Positions 26,901-43,200 of a stretch of 64,000 nt of DNA are shown piece after piece (positions within the stretch are counted from its first letter, which is position 1; the number at the start of each line of letters is the position of its first letter). Under the pieces are notes generated by a model. That model saw only the letters and a program-made list of their open reading frames with translations. It had not been told where the DNA came from and made no database searches. Origin of the DNA: Doryteuthis pealeii (lineage: Eukaryota; Mollusca; Cephalopoda; Myopsida; Loliginidae); NCBI GenBank assembly GCA_023376005.1, contig CM042145.1:18861204-18925203 (forward strand), written 5' to 3'. Position numbers and translations under genes: made by a program.

Positions 26901-29900
26901 TACATAAAAGAATTTACTTTTAAACCAAATATACCAAGATTTTATTATTTCTAGTGGAACATCATACGATTGAAACAGATATTATTAGATATTCTTTTAT
27001 TATCAATTTGTGCAGTCTTGAAACTCTATAACTAAAAATATGAATATGTAACTGTCTAAGAATAAGTAAACCTTTTATGTATATTCATGCAGTTTTATTT
27101 TTTGTTTCAAAGACACTGCCATTTTATTTTTTGTTACAGTTTCAATGCTGTAGAGTTTGGTCATAGACATTAACTAATAACATCCATTTTGATTATATAA
27201 GGTTACATTTGAAATAATAAAATCCTGCTATCTTTGGTTTAGAAGAAAATTATTATTTTTTTTTATTATTAAAAAGTGGTTTTTAACCATGGTTGATATT
27301 CAGAACCATGTTACTGTCTTATGCCCCCCCCCTCACACTGAATCTATTCTTTTCTACTACATGTCAATTTTCATAAAGTAGTATTCATAGAAAATATATG
27401 AAGAGCCCTGTTGGCTGGGGCTTTAGAATACACCGACTGCCCCTCTGCAGAAGGGTAAGACTCTCCCCTCCACCCAATGGGGCCACCTTTTGGCTGCGGG
27501 TGGCGATTCGTGATGCTTAAGGACGGAATCCTGGTGGATGAATAGTCCATGACATGCAACACTCCACTTAGACCCTTACTTAGGCTAGATGATCAATTGA
27601 CTGGTCACGTCAAGCCCTAGAACCTATATGATTGCCCCAACCCTTTTGCTCTTATGGCAAACCCCAACCCTCTTTATCATATATGTGCTAGAAAGCAGTG
27701 ACTGAGGGTCTTCATGTCCTGGGTATGACGTTAGTCTATCTGATGGGAAGTTCCAATTCTGGAGGTTTGAGGAAGGTGAGGCACCTCTTTATCACCATTG
27801 CTTCTTGGTCCACTCTGATACAGAGTAGTAGTACCTGTTAGGGTCCCATCTATGGGTTAAATAGTAAAAAAAAATTGAGTATTCATTAAGAATGTATTTA
27901 TTTCAAAATGTTGTTGGCATTAAATAACCCACTGAGTTTGATATGCCTTAAAACAAAACAAAATGTATGAAACCCATCTTTTAGGGACCACCAAGCAGGT
28001 TTGGGCCTCCCCATGGTTGGGGGTTTGGGGGTAGTATACTCTGGCCCTAATGATAGTCTATATATCAATGAAGATATAGATATTAAACAGTATTATACAG
28101 GCTACATTATTCATATCACTAGAGAACTGGTATGTTTTGTTTAGAAAAAAGGTAATTTCTTCATAAAAGAATTTTAGGACTATACCTATCTATGGTTTGA
28201 TACTGTAAGTATTGTATCAGAATAATTGTTGATATTTGTTCAAAAATGAACTCACCTGCAAAGATGTTTGATCTGATTTATTAAAAAAAAAATTTTAAAA
28301 AAAAAATGTGTGATTGTTATTACATTATTAGTAATACTAGCAAATATATGCACCCTCCGGGTGCAAGTATTTAAGTTTTAATATAATAAAATGTCATGTT
28401 AAATTAGAAAGGCTAATGAAACTGAATAAGAATTCAGATAAAAAGATTTGCAACAGAGGGGGTATAATCGGAAAATAGAACAACTTTAAAACTAACTGTT
28501 CCACCATTTTCCCTTACTCCCGTCTTTCAGTGGTAAATTTCCCTAATTTAACTATTTAGTTAAAATAGGAAGATTTCTTTATGTTAATAGATTTCTGTTA
28601 AGATTTATCCCCGAGATTTTTTCTCATATTTATTAAGATAAAACCAAACAATTAAAATCAATAATACTAAGCATATATTTATTAAAATCAAATTTTTTAA
28701 GATCAATATGCAAATTAGCCTTCCCATTCACACTGTGAACCGCTATTTTGTTGTATATATAAATACAATTGCATGTTATTAGTATGTAGATATTGTTAAC
28801 AGTCTTAATGATGTAAAACAATTTTACTAATAATTGAGGTTTAAATAAAAAATAAAATCATGGAGAATGTGTGTAAATAACAAAGGGAATTGTGACTTGT
28901 GTAGTTTCGGTTACAGACAGACAAACCCACAATCTCCATTATAATAAGATTATATAAATCAGTTGATTAATCAATTTGAGTAAATGAATAAATTGTATTT
29001 CTCTTTGATAAGGTTCTGTGACTGATGAGATTGACTGCAAACAAGAGGAGGAAAGCGATGCCAGCTTATGTAATTATATAATTATCAACTCTAAAGATGT
29101 ATTTCAATTTAACATGACTCCTGCGGCCATCAGTGTAATCAGTGATGTCACAGAGGTAAGTATTACACAAATTAAAACATCAATCTTTACTTAAGTGAAC
29201 TTTGGACCAAGTAACCAATAAGCACCCCAAATCATCAACTTAATGAAAGGTTCATATTTTAAATCATCACCGGTAAGTTTCGCTTTCAAATATTTGAAAA
29301 TAAACGAACAGACGATTTTTGCAATTTTATTGTATCTGACAAAAACAAATTTTACAAATTGTGTGATACTATTGAACGACATCCTTTTATTTAAATAAAC
29401 ATAAAAAAATATTTTGTAAATAAAAACTGTATTTTTATTTAAATAAACATAATTGCATTTCTCTTCTGAATAAGTAAAAACTATTTTAGTATAAAAACGT
29501 CTTTCGTCTTTTTTTTAAATCATCGTAAGTGCTGAAAAATATTCATAAATTTCTGATTAAAAAGTATTTATTTAAAAAAAAATTTTGCTATTGAATTTTA
29601 ATTTGATTACGTGTACCAACCATCTATTTATTTAATTTATTGTGAGTTCAACATCTCCATAAACTTCTGATTAAAATCATTTGTTTACAAAAAATTTGGA
29701 TGTGGAAGTTACTGGTGACGAGTTAAAATGTGAACCTTTCATTAAGTTGATGATTCGGGGTGCTTATTGGTTACTTGGTTCATAACTTCAACTAAAATGA
29801 TAACCAATTACAATAAATAACTTGGTCTTGAACTTTTTATTATTAGATTTTGATTTAATTTGGTGGATTCATATACAGTTAATTATTAATTCTGCACTAG

Positions 29901-32900
29901 TTTTTCTTTTGACTTATTTTTGTTGCTTTTTATTAAAATATTAAATAAAATAATTTTTTTAATTTTACAACTGTTAAGTAAGCAGTATAGTTTGGAAATA
30001 GTGAAATACAAGGTGTATCATAAAAGTATTGAGATTGAAGATGTATTTACCAAGATAGAAATGAACAATTAATGGAACATTGATTTTTTTTGGAATACAA
30101 GGTGTGCCATAAAAGTCCCGAGTTTGAAGCTGTATTTACCAAGATAGATATGAACAATGAATGGAATGTTACTTTTTCCAGAATACAAGGTGTGTCAAAA
30201 ATTACAAAAAAATCTCAATACTTTCTTGACACACCTTTTAAGTATATGACTAAAATTTGAAGGTGTATGGTGTAATGGTTATCGTCATAGGAAATGGACT
30301 TGGCGACCCAAGTTCAAATCCTGGATTAGGCTGTTTGCATTTCACATAGTGCTAATACCGTTAGGAAAGGTATGCATCTGACTATTCATTGAGTAGATCC
30401 TAGTTTAGACTGGCAAGGGTTCTTTTAGCAAGTAAGTCACCTAGTATAGAAATGGAGAGTTTATATTGAGCTCAGAGGTTGAGTTCATTTTAATTTGGAG
30501 GTGAGACAAATATGCTGCTGCTGCTAACAGGAACCTACCAAGTTGTGAGTGGAGGACTAATATCATCAAGAAGAACTATAATAATATTTACAAAACTTTT
30601 GACTCTTTTTTTGGGGGGGGGGGCTTTATCTTGTTTTTTGACTTTTATCCAAAATTTATTTCAAAAAAAGATTCTCTGGTTAATCAAAATAAATCTATAA
30701 TTTATATTCATTTTTAGACCATTTTAACTTTCCTCTTGTGTAACAAAAAAAAAAAAAATTAATTACTATGAATTATTATATAAATATAGATTATTACTAT
30801 AAATAATTACTGTCACCTTCATATTCCACAACCTTTTCAGCTCTCTGGCAAGATTCAAGTATTTACTGAGTAGATCCTGATTTAGACTGACTAGGGTTTT
30901 TGAGACAAGTAAAAGTCACCTTCTTCTAGTGGAGAAATGGAAAGTTTATATTGAGCTCAGAGGTTGAGTTCATTTGGATTTGTAGGTGAGACAAATATGC
31001 TACTGCTGCTAACAGGAACTGAATAAATATTTATTTTCTTAATTTTTATAGGCTTTGATGTCTCCGGCAGCTTCAAAGGTTACACGGGTGAAAGATCTTG
31101 CTGCTTTGGAGATTGTCAATGAGGTAAGTGATTTTTAGCTTTTAATTTTCAATGGTTAAAGGAAGTTTTAATGATCATCTGAACTCATTTGTATTTATAC
31201 ATATTGATTTTACATGCAAAAACATTCACACAACACATCAATATCATCCAAAATGTCTTTTAAACAAAAATTTACAGCTATGAAAGATTACCTGTTTATC
31301 TCTCCGAATGTTTGAGATGAGGCTTGATGATTAGTATTATCTGCGTTATTCGGACTATTGTCCTCATCTTCATTGTTATTGTACAACGTTTTGGCCGATG
31401 TGCCCTCTGGCCTTCTTCAGGTTCCCGAGTCCAACAAGAAATACCTGAAGAAGGCCAGAGGCACATGGCCGAAACGTTGTACAGATAACAATGAAGATAA
31501 GGACAATAGTCCGAATAATGCAGATAATACTAACCTGTTTATCTTTGTGATAATCATGTCGTTCAGTTTCAGTTTACTAGTTAGAATGCACCGACTGCAC
31601 CTCTGCAGAGAGGTAAGACTCCCCCAATGGGGCCACCTGTTGGTCGTGGGTGACAACCTGTGATGCTTAAGGATAGAATCCAGGTGGATGAGCAGTTCAT
31701 GACCTGAAACACTCCACTTTGGCCCAATCTTGGGCTAGACGGGAGGTTGGAGAGACACCCTCCAATCAATCAGTTGGTTACGTCAAGCCCTATATGATTT
31801 TCCCAACCTATTGCCCTTATGGCAAGCCCCAACCCCTTTTTATCATATGGGTGCTAGAAGGCGGTGACTGGGGTCTACATGTCCTGGGAATGACGTTAAA
31901 CTCTATCTGATGGTGAAGTTCCAGTTTTGGAGGTTTGGGGAATGTAGAACACCCCTTCATCCCATTGCTCCCTGGTCCACTCTGACCGGACTGATAGTAC
32001 CTGTTAGGGTCCCATCTATGGGTTGAATAGAAAACATGAGTTTATAAACAAAATTGTATTATGCATTAAGAATGAATTTATTTCACAACTTTGTCGGCAT
32101 TAAATAACCCACCAAGGTTGATATGCTGTAAAACAAAACAAAACAAACAAACACAAACACACAAATAGTTTTAAAGCAATATTTAATGAGCAATTATCAA
32201 TATGGCTAATTTTGTTGAAATTTCAATGTTTATTGACATCACCCTCAGAACATCATTTTATTAATTTTTTGGACCATATAACCTTTAGGCACCCCTTTTT
32301 GATCTCGATTAAGAAAGGACATGTTTTTCATTTACACCGTCAATATCCTGTTGTTTTAACAGACGATTTTTAGATTTTTTTTTTTTAATTATAAAACTAT
32401 CAAGATCAGCTCTGTCTAACTTTAAAACAAAAGCATCTGACTCCCGCTTTAGGAAATTCCATCTGTCAGTGTGGCTTCATAGCTCACAGCAAGGCTGGGC
32501 TGCTATCACACTCGAGGAAACACAAAATGTCTTCTTGATAGCATGCACAACATGGGAGGAAACAAATCACTCACTGCTGACCCTCATCTATCATTCAAGA
32601 TAGGAGAGTCCACCATATCTCTGAATTGTTTATCATTGTATACCTATACGTTCTGATATACCTATTCCCTTTTCAATGTTCTTGTTCTCCTCTTACAAAC
32701 CAAAAATTTACATTGTAAATCAAATTCATCAACTTTATATTATACTAGATTACATGTACCATAAAAAATGATAACATAAATAATTTTACAATTACACCAT
32801 ATTTATATCAGAATTAAGGGCCAGGTTAGCTCAGTTGGTAGAGCGTTCGGCTAGAAACGACAAGGTTCCTAGTTCGATACCAACCCTCGCCAACTCAGCG

Positions 32901-34146
32901 AATGAGTAGCATAGGGATCTGTGTAGTAAAGTAAGGAGCTGATGGTAGGTGTGGCGCTCCACCTCAGATGCAAAAACAATCTCCTTGGTCTAGCATTAGT
33001 GAAAAGGGGATAGACTCCCTCACTGATTGGCTGATACCGACTTTAGGCCACCCCGATGACTTTTTTTATAAACTAAAACATAAATTAACTTTGGTTAGGT
33101 AACCAGTCTAGGAGAAGAAAGCCAAATTCAAAGCTGTTAAACTAAGCTTAAGAAATTGACCTTGTGTCGCATCCTGCTCATGTGGAGTAGTTAGTAAATA
33201 TATATACTTATTGGACCCTCGGGTTGGGGTTACAGTGGCTTCAGCCCTGGACCAGTTAAGTAATGTTAACAACATAGATCCCAGGGGGCTATCCCCCCTG
33301 GCAACACCTGCCTTGATTTAAAGGGGCAGAGCTGGGTTTATTGCCCAATGCCTGAGGTGCCCCCTTTGAGGGGGAATGCTGATGGGATCAACGCAATTTT
33401 TTGCACCCACCATCCCATGAGCTGAGGCTCATGGGTGGTCCCATATTAAAAAAAACCTTGTGTCACACCAGGATACGTTGAATGCGCGTCAAATACCTAC
33501 TTATATCAAAAGTATTATGTTGCTCTGAATTTTCTAGTTTTATATTCAATTCAACCTGAAAATGAAATGTAAGGTCAAATAAGTAAAAGGTAAATAGGAT
33601 CTTCTGCCAAAACTTGGAAAAGGCAAATTTACAGATATGTTTGAATTTCTATGCGGTGATTTATTCTTATAAAAAAAAGTACTTAACATATTTATATATA
33701 TATTGCCTTTTGTTACCATAATAACACACTTTTTCATTATTCAATTCATCCATCTTTTTGTAATAGAAACTTTTGGTGACCTAGAAAAGTGTTATATACA
33801 TAACACAAAGGAATAGAGCGAGCAAGTAATATACAAATTGCATATATATATAGAGAGAGAGAGAGGGAGAGAGATAAAAGGGTATGAAAACACACAATAT
33901 TGTTAAAATGAATATATTTTTATATCATTTTCATTGCTAATATTGACAATATTGTCAATATTAGCAATGAAAATGATATAAAAAAAACTTTGGTGGACTA
34001 ATCCAGGGATTGTGGACTAATCCACGGATTCCATCCAAATGTAAAAAAGTTGGCCAGAAAGCTTGAAAAGATTGTTAATAAAATTGTTAAACAGGAGACG
34101 TGCCTTTTGTTTAATTCTACATATATAAATGAAAGAATGCTGCCAA

Positions 34147-34206
<60 letters not shown>

Positions 34207-37185
34207 GTATATATAAAATCTTTGATGGAGATTGTATATCGGTTCCCTTACATTGTCTGTTTTTGTTTTTATTCTCTTCAGTGTATGGGTTTAGTGTGTA
34301 TGTGTTGCGGGTGTGTGTTTCATGTATTGGTAAAATGAAAACAATTTATAAAATAAAGTGAATGCATTGTTTCTTTTCCCATATCGGTTTTATTTTATAT
34401 TCCTTGGAAGAAAGTCCTTGTGGTATTTACCATTCAGTTCCATTGTGTGAAGGCTTAGGGTAACTTAAGTACAAGCTTCTGGCTAAATCATGTCACTGAG
34501 TTAGGGTGCTAGTGTGCTACTTCAATATCTCTGGGTTCTAAGAGCTGCTGAGAAAAGTGTCCTTCCTCGAGCAAGATTGGCAGTATAAAAAAAGAGCAGG
34601 AAAAAAAATCAAGCCAAAAATTTGGAACCAGTGGTCAGGTGACCAAAATCAATTGCATGATGGGAAAAATGTAAACTTTGTTTTTATTTTTATCATTTTA
34701 CTTATTAAATTTAAAAAAATTTTGATCTATATTGTCTTTTTAAAATTCTTATTCTTATACCACCACAATTGCTTTAACTTTTATCTACTTTATGTTTGTT
34801 AGACAATAATTCAAAGTAATTTCAATTTAATAGATTTAATGAAGACTCTTTCTGATCATTATCTGACTTTTTCTAAATGTCTTATTTTTAATCTTTCCTG
34901 GTATATAAGCAAAAATCTTTTAACTTTCTTATAACTCAATATAAGTTGTAAAGTCGGTGAAGTGACCTATTGTAGGTATCAACCAGACAGTTAGGGAGTC
35001 TATCCTCTTTTCACTATTGCTAGACCAGGGAGATTAATTTTGCTGAGGTGGAGTGCCACACCTACCGTCAACTTCCAGATTCTTTACCACACAGATCAGA
35101 TTACCCAAACTGTGATACTCATGCACTGAGTTGGTGAGGACTGGTATCAAATCTGGAACATTGTAATTCTTAGGCGAATGTTCTACTGACTGAGTTAAAA
35201 TGGTCCATAAAGCTTAGCTTCCCAGTTTCCACTTCATGAGCACTGACAGTAGAAACCAATGTATGCATTTGTGTGGGTGAGAGAGAAAGAGAATGTTAGA
35301 TTTATCAGATTTTTATTTTACTATTTGTGTTTAATAATGATTTTTTAATATTTCTTTCTTTTTTTTTTTCAGTTGGGATGCCATGCCGTTGTAACTGTAC
35401 ATCACTCGATAAAGGTAATTGTTTTTTCTCCATAGTATAATCATTATATATATAGCTTTATTTTACCCTAATTCCTGACCACTGATAATCCCTTTCTTCC
35501 CAATTTTCAATGAATTTATGTAGTAAAATCATTACCAATGCATTTACGTTATATACATAATAGCTCTATTCTATAATAATTTTACCCTAATTCCTGACCA
35601 CTGATAATCCCTTTCTACCCAATTTTCAATGAATTTATGTAGTAAAATCATTACCAATGCATTTACGTTATATACATAATAGCTCTATTCTATAAGTAAT
35701 GTTTACCTTAATTCCTGACCACTGAAAATCCTGTTGCCTAATGAATGGGATAGCCTTTTCTTTTTTTAATGTAGTGTAAAAATATTTAAATTTAAAAGTT
35801 ACCTGGTAATTCATTAGAAGAGTCAGGGAAATGACCATAGATTTTAGCAGACAGCTTTTGAACCCCTATTCCCCTATAGTTTTGCATTCAGATTAGTAGA
35901 ATGTCATGTGATACCAAAATGTCATGTGATACCAAAAATCTGTGTGAAAAGCTTAGCAGTTTAGTGGGTTGTGTTTCAGCGCTCCATGGAGTTGGATGGT
36001 CTGAGTTCTTCTCTGTGCGCAACAACCCAATCCAACCACCATAGAAGCTTAGAAAGAAGATAGAATATGTGGTAATCTGAACATTAGCTACATAAGTAAG
36101 AGTAACCTCCCCCTGTTTCTTTCACTTTGAGGAAGCTGTTTGTTTTGGTCGGCCATTTTCATTTCACCGTAATCAATACAACTGCATGTTTTAACACAAA
36201 AATATCATAAATTGTGTTCTTAATAACAATTAAGTTCATTTCAAATAATGCACAAGCACAATTAAGAACACATTTTATGATATTTTTGTATTAAAACATT
36301 CAGTTGTATTGATTCAAACAAATTTGTATTTTCAGTGTAGATTTATGATGAAATGAAAATGGCCGACCAAAACAGACAGCTTCCTCAAAGTGAAAGAATC
36401 AAGGGGAGGTTACTCTCATTTATGTAGCTAATGTTCTGATTACTGAATATGTGCCCAAGATAAGAAGTTACTTAGAATAATAAACAGGCTATCCAACAGT
36501 TCCTTTCTTCCTGTTCTTGAATGTACATCAGACAGAAATTTGCTGGATCAAATTTTTGGTTAAGAATTGTGAAATTTAGTGTTGAATTATCAAATTTTTC
36601 CCTAAATGTTTAGTTTTTGAATTGAGAAAATGACTACGTGGAGATGTAGTGGTAAAGCCAGTGGGCAGAAGTAAATAAAAAAAATGAAATATTGTCTCAC
36701 ATATACTGGATTCAATTGCAGTTAGCACTAAAATACACCAGTGATTATTTTTTGTATTTAATTCATTTATATTTTTTTTCATTTTTTTCACTGCAGTTTT
36801 ACTGAAAATAATAAGAAAACTGATTTTATTATTTTGTTTCTCCATTTTTCAGAATCCAGAACAAAACATTAAAGGTTGTTCTGTCGTGCAAAACATAGAT
36901 GTAAATGGTACAATAGAAAAGAAAGTCGTTAGCTCACCTGACTGGACAACTTCACCAGATGATGAGTAAGTATATAAGTTTTTTTTATTCTTTTTCAAAC
37001 TTCCTAATAATGCTTTTGATCTTACAATCTAGAAAGGTATTAATAATTTCTCCGAAAGAGCCATTTTTATTAATCATTAATATCTTTCAGTATTGTAAGA
37101 TCAAAAGAATTATTAGGAAGCTTGAAAGAAAGAATAAAAAACTTGAAAATAAGGATTCTGTTTTGTTCAATTAAATGTGTTTGAA

Positions 37186-37283
<98 letters not shown>

Positions 37284-40200
37284 TTTTCTGTCCCCTACAT
37301 ATACACTACAAATCAAACTATTAATGTCTTTAATTTATTAGTTCTGTAATTTATATGAAAATTCATTAAATACATCTTGGGTTTTTCTTTGTTGTTTTTT
37401 TTCAGACAGTTGAATATCTTTTTTTTTTCTTTTATATTATCAACACAATATTTCCTATATTTTAGGAAGACCATAGAATGGATGTAATAGAAAACGATAA
37501 CATCGATAGACTTGGGAAAGCTCTATTCTACTTAGAATAATTGGTATACTTACTGAGAGTTTATATAGTCTAGCATTCACTAGAGAGTTCTCCAAAGGGG
37601 AGGTAATCATAAAATAGGTGAGGTAACTTTCAATTACTTATTACAATGAACCAGCTGAAATGTTGTGTTGGCAGTATTTGAAGACACAAAGAAGAGATTC
37701 ATTTGTCAAAAAAAGAAAAAAAAGAAATTGGTTCTAAACTTGTTATAGCTTCAAAAAACACTAATGCATTAAATTTGATAAACACTGCATTTTTTTTTCA
37801 TTCAATCTCTTTAACTCCTTCTTTTTTTTTTTTTTATCCAGTGAAACAGATGGTCTGAGTTTTTTGCCTCAGGCCTTGTCCAGTCTAGGTCATATGGTGT
37901 CTTTCACAGCTGCACAGCCATTTGCTGACAGCATAGAAAATCTCATGTCTACGGCCCTGGATAAGAATGAAATCTCATTCCAGGTAAGACTTTTTTTTTT
38001 TAATTTCCATGTTTAATAGTATTCATCTAGATTCTTCCCTCAGCCGTATCCACTCAATGTCAAGTTACTTCTCATTTATAGGATTTATATTTTGTATTAT
38101 CTAGATTTTTGGGACTGTTGTCCTCACCTGTTGTTGGCATCCCTCCATCTGCAAAAGACGATGGAGTAGTATCAAATTTTTTTTTTTTTTTTTTTTTTAA
38201 CTACGTAGCCTGGGCGGGTTGATATGGAGGATGTACTATTTGCCCAAGCAGCAGATCCCCCTCTCCACACTGCCGCTGTGGTCCAAAGGAAAGGTAACAG
38301 ACCAATGCAATTTGGCAACGGCAGTGTCACAGGAGTTGCTGTGTAGTGCTGAAGTTCAGCGTTACGCCATCTTAGGGACTCCGGCTCCGGATTTGTTTTA
38401 ATTCATTAAAAGATAGTTCCTACTTTGGTAGGAGGAGGTGAGCTTTGTGTAATGGTTATCATTGTAGGTAATTTTCACTATTCTTTATTCCCCCCCCCTC
38501 TCCCCTGTATTTTAGTCTTAACAGTCGTTAGCATCCTTCCGTCTGCAAAAGATGATGGTGTAGTGTCCAAATTTTTTTTTTTTAACTACTTAACCTGGGC
38601 GGGTTGATATGGAGGATGAACTGTTGCCCAAGCAGCATATCCCCCTGTTCACACTGCCACTGTGGTCCAAAGGAAAGGTAACAGACCAATGCAGTTTGGC
38701 AATGGCAGTGTCACAGGAGTTGCTGTGTAGTGCTGAACTTCAGCGTTACGCCATCTTAAGGACTCTGGCTCCGGATTTGTTTTCGGGTTGTCCTCACCTA
38801 TATTGTTATATGCACAACATTTTGGTTGATGTGCCCTCTGTCCTTCTTCAGGTGTTTCTTGTAGAACTCAGTAGCCTTTATGTTGTAATGCTGGAACCTT
38901 CATGGAATTTCAAACCGAACCCTTTATTTAATCCATTGATGTAGATTGTTCTCATTCTCTTTACCATGACCTGGTACAAGTGCTTTGTTAAATATTCTAT
39001 GTTATTTTTGCCCATAGTCAGGATTGAACCTACATCCTACAGATTGTTACTTTGAACTGTATTAACTCAACCCTTATATCTGTTTCTCCATGTGTCCAAC
39101 TGGATTATGGCATGAAGGGTCCTGAGTTTGACGAGAAACACCCGAGCAAGGTTGGAGGGCACATCATCCGAAACATTGTGATGATTGTCTCTTAGAATTG
39201 TATTAACTTAACCCATATGTTAGGTTTTTGGAGTGACATGATTTCACAGTTTAAAGTTATCAGTGGTGTTTAAGCACAACATTCTTTTAAAGGTTCCAAA
39301 TTTTATAATAAAAGATATCATATAGTGTATATATCTGGATATTATAATTCATCTAGGGATACTTACTGAATTCTAATATCTTAAATAAAGATATCATTTT
39401 TATGTGATGAAATTATTCTAAAACTTTCACTTTTTACTAAGTTAACACTTCATAAATGTTAATGTCTCTTTTTTTTCTTCTTTTTTTAGTTCCATGGCTT
39501 TGAGCCTATCACCCTCTCTTATGCCAGAGCATGTCACAAACTGATCCCAATGACTCCTGTTAAGGTAAGTTCTTCCACTTTTTATTTTAACTTTTTATAT
39601 TTAAAAAATTTTAAAGAAAAAGAAAAAAAAATGATAATTTCTTTCCTTCTCATTATATTTTATTTTATTTTCATTTTTCAGAATAACACGAAATATTGTT
39701 TTGTTTGGGATGTGGACATTTATCATGGAAGGAAGCTCATTAAAGTTAACTCCCCTTTGAAGGTAAGCATGTGTTCTTTTTTTGCTTTTTCTTTGTTTTT
39801 TTTTCTTTCAGATACAAATACTAACAGAAACATTTTTATACATTCTTAGCATAATGCATTGTAGGATATAGAGTTTTTCTGCGATGATTGGGTCACACCA
39901 TCCGCATGCCTGCAGACAGACTCCCCTGTAAAATACTTTACGTGAACTCGCAGATGGCACATGAAGGACAAGAGTCCCCCCAAAGTTGTTCAAAGACCAT
40001 ATTAAGACGATGCTGAAGAGATGCACCATCACACCTTCAAGCGTGGAAGATCTGACCTCCAACAGACAGGGTTGGCGAGACGCCTGCCACACACAGGAGC
40101 TGAGCAGCTCAATATTGAAATTATCAGGGCTGCAGAGTAGCAACACCTTCTTCATCATGAACTGCTAAATGCAGATGGGAATTGTCCTTGCAATGTGTGT

Positions 40201-43200
40201 GACCGCATCTGCAAGTCCAGAATTGGACTAACTGGCCACCAGAGGGTCCACAACTGTTGAAGACATGAAGTGTGACGTCATCGTCATTTGCGATGGACTT
40301 CTAAAGTGAAAGGAAAGGATAGAATTTGTCTGCAACCAGACTTCAAATCCTGGACAAGGCTGTTTGCATTTCACTTTACACTAATGCTCTTGAGAAAGAC
40401 ATGAATCCATATCTTCTCCCCCCAGCTATGGGTAAATAGACTGGATTCATTAGATTTTTCAACTATATGCTCAGTTTCCTGTGATATGCTGCTAGGATTT
40501 GGGAAATCAAAATAAAACATGACAACATAACTGTTACGTTTTTATGTACAAATAAATGATAAACACTAAATAAAATGCAAATCTATATGAACGAGGGATT
40601 TATTTAATGCAAGATAAAGGAATGCTTCTACCCAATACAGTCACTTAAAAACTCAACTTCATGTGGGACCCAAAATAATGTGTCATGTATCACGGCCTAC
40701 TAATATATACGTCCCCATATGTCACCATAAGCAGGCAGAATTCTAACAGGCCTATTCATTTTATAGTCAATTTATGACTGTTTCAAAAAAAATGTTAAAA
40801 ATATACAAACTTGTTGTATTTTTTCTTCAGAAATGTAATGATAAAAGATTGTAAACAAACAAACAAACAAAAAATAGTTTAAAAAATTATGCAGTTATAC
40901 AAAACAAACACACCAACAATTTATCTATGATTTCAGGTTATATCAGAAAAAAATGAAACCTTTTCAATGTGAAATGTATTCCCTGGTCATGGTAGGCAAT
41001 GATAGTAATGATACTACAGAGAAACAGAATTTCTCGAGGAGAACTTACGATTCCATCTAGCCAAATGTTTGTGCTTTAAGATTTTTCAAAACAGACATAA
41101 ATAGACTAAAAAATGAATAGGACTGTTAGAATTCTGCCGGCTTTTGGTGACATATGGGGCCGTATATATTAGTAGGCTATACATGTATATATTATAGTAT
41201 CGATTTCACTGATGTGATATTGTACAAACATTTCCCAGATCCAAGTTGCTAAAAGCGGAGAGGAATTTATTCCTTATTAGTATTATTTGGATTATTCAGA
41301 CTATTGTCCTCATCTATATTGTTATCTGTACAACATTTCAGCCAATGTGCCCTCTGGCCTACTTCAGGTATTTTTTGTCAGTCTCAGGAGTCTTCTCGAA
41401 CTCGGGAACCTTCTTTTTGTAATTGGGAGCCATCATGGAACTTTGAACCCAACCCTTTATTATTTTTTTTAAATCAGAGAAATATTATTCCTTATTGTAT
41501 ATAAATACTGAGGATGCTATAAGCATTTGTTAAAGGATCTTTGGTAAAAAAAAAAAAATTAAAAAAAGATCCTATTATCAGTAGGAATTTCATTGAATAT
41601 ACATATACATCTTATTATAATGGAGATTGTGGGTTTGTCTGTCTGTAACCAAACCTATATTACTATACAAGTCCCAAATCCATTAGTTATTTACGTCACA
41701 TTTTCCGTGATTTTATTTTTATTTAAACCTCAATTATTAACAAAATTGTTTTACATCATTAAGACTGTTGACCATATCTACATGATATTTTCCACGTACC
41801 CCGACTTGTACGGGTCAGGCACAAGGCCCTATTTATGTGGGACCACCCACAAGCCAAGACTCATGGGTGGCGGGTGAAAAATTGCGTTGATCCCGTCGGC
41901 ATTCCTCCTCAAGGGGGGCACCTCAGGTGCTGGGCAATAAACCCAGCCCTGCCCCTTTAAATCGAGGGGGCGGGTGTTGCCTGGGGGGATGGCCGCCTGG
42001 GATCGACGCCGTTAATTATATCAATGGTCCAGAGGCCGAAGCCACTGTTGACCATATCTACATGCTAATAACATGCAGTTGTATTCATATATACAACAAA
42101 ATAGCAGTTTACAGTGTGAACAGGAAGGCTAATTTGCATATTGATCTTAAAAATTTGATTTTAATAAATATATGCTTAGTATTATAGATTTCTAATTGTT
42201 TGGTGTTATCTTAATGAATATGAGCAAAATTCTTAGAGATATATCTTAAAAGAAATCCATTAACAAGAAGAAATAACTGTAATATTATTCTTTACTTCCT
42301 ATTTTAACTAAATACTTAAATTAGGAAAATTTACCAATGAAAAACGGGAGTAATGGAAAATGATGGAAGAGTTAGTTTCAAAGTTGTTCTGTTTTTCAAT
42401 CATACCCCCTCTGTTCCAAATCTTTTTATCTGCATTTTTATTCAGTTTCATTAGCTTTTCTAATTTAACATGATATTTTATTATATTAAAACTTAAATAC
42501 TTGCACCCGGAGGGTGCATATATTTGCTAGTATATATAAATATACATATACATATACAGGTGTGCATGTTCTTCAGTCAATAAATTTTATTAGGATCAAT
42601 CTATTTTGAATTTAACAAATAAAAAAATGACATTGTTTTATTGTTCATTTGTTTTGTATTGTTTTATTATTTCCTCCAGGTCCAGAACAATTTGACTATG
42701 TCACTAGACATCTTCTGTAAGTCGCAGGCGTTGAAGGCCATCCCTGAGTTGGCTATCAAGGCTGAATTAGATGATGACAGGGGCTATGTGAAGCTGACCA
42801 CTGTGGGCAGTGGAGAGAGTTACCAAGTTCCCATGTTGATCGCCTATCACTGTGAATTATTTGTGACACCTTCTGATCTGGCGTGAGTATAGCCAACATG
42901 GTTTTAATTCTTAAAGAATAAAACAAACATTTCACATGGGTGTATTTATTGTCAACTAGTACAGTTGTTGTTCTAGTCTGTGGGGGGTAGCAAGTGGTTT
43001 AACATTTTAAGATTAAAAAGGGAGCTGTGGTTATTTTTAATCTGTGTTATTAGGGGTTGCTTTTTGTTATGTTTTTAAGGGCCATTCCTTGGCTTTAAAG
43101 CAGTAGCGGTATCCAGTGGAATTGGATCCTTGATAAGAGTCCTTTGATAATGAATCTTTTGGTTACTAAAGTGTTCTCAGTTACTGGTATATAGTCCTTC

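Noticed and set aside
32817..32890. tRNA gene
   Set aside because: A and B boxes are present, but the anticodon and acceptor stems do not fold and the sequence continues into the SINE body. All such heads in the window are SINEs.
33930..33985. Palindrome as a rho-type terminator or an origin
   Set aside because: Eukaryotic intron context. No supporting element; best read as a small foldback.
33998..34361. Frames with His-Thr or Cys-Val runs
   Set aside because: They read through the (CA)n tract at 34148-34197.
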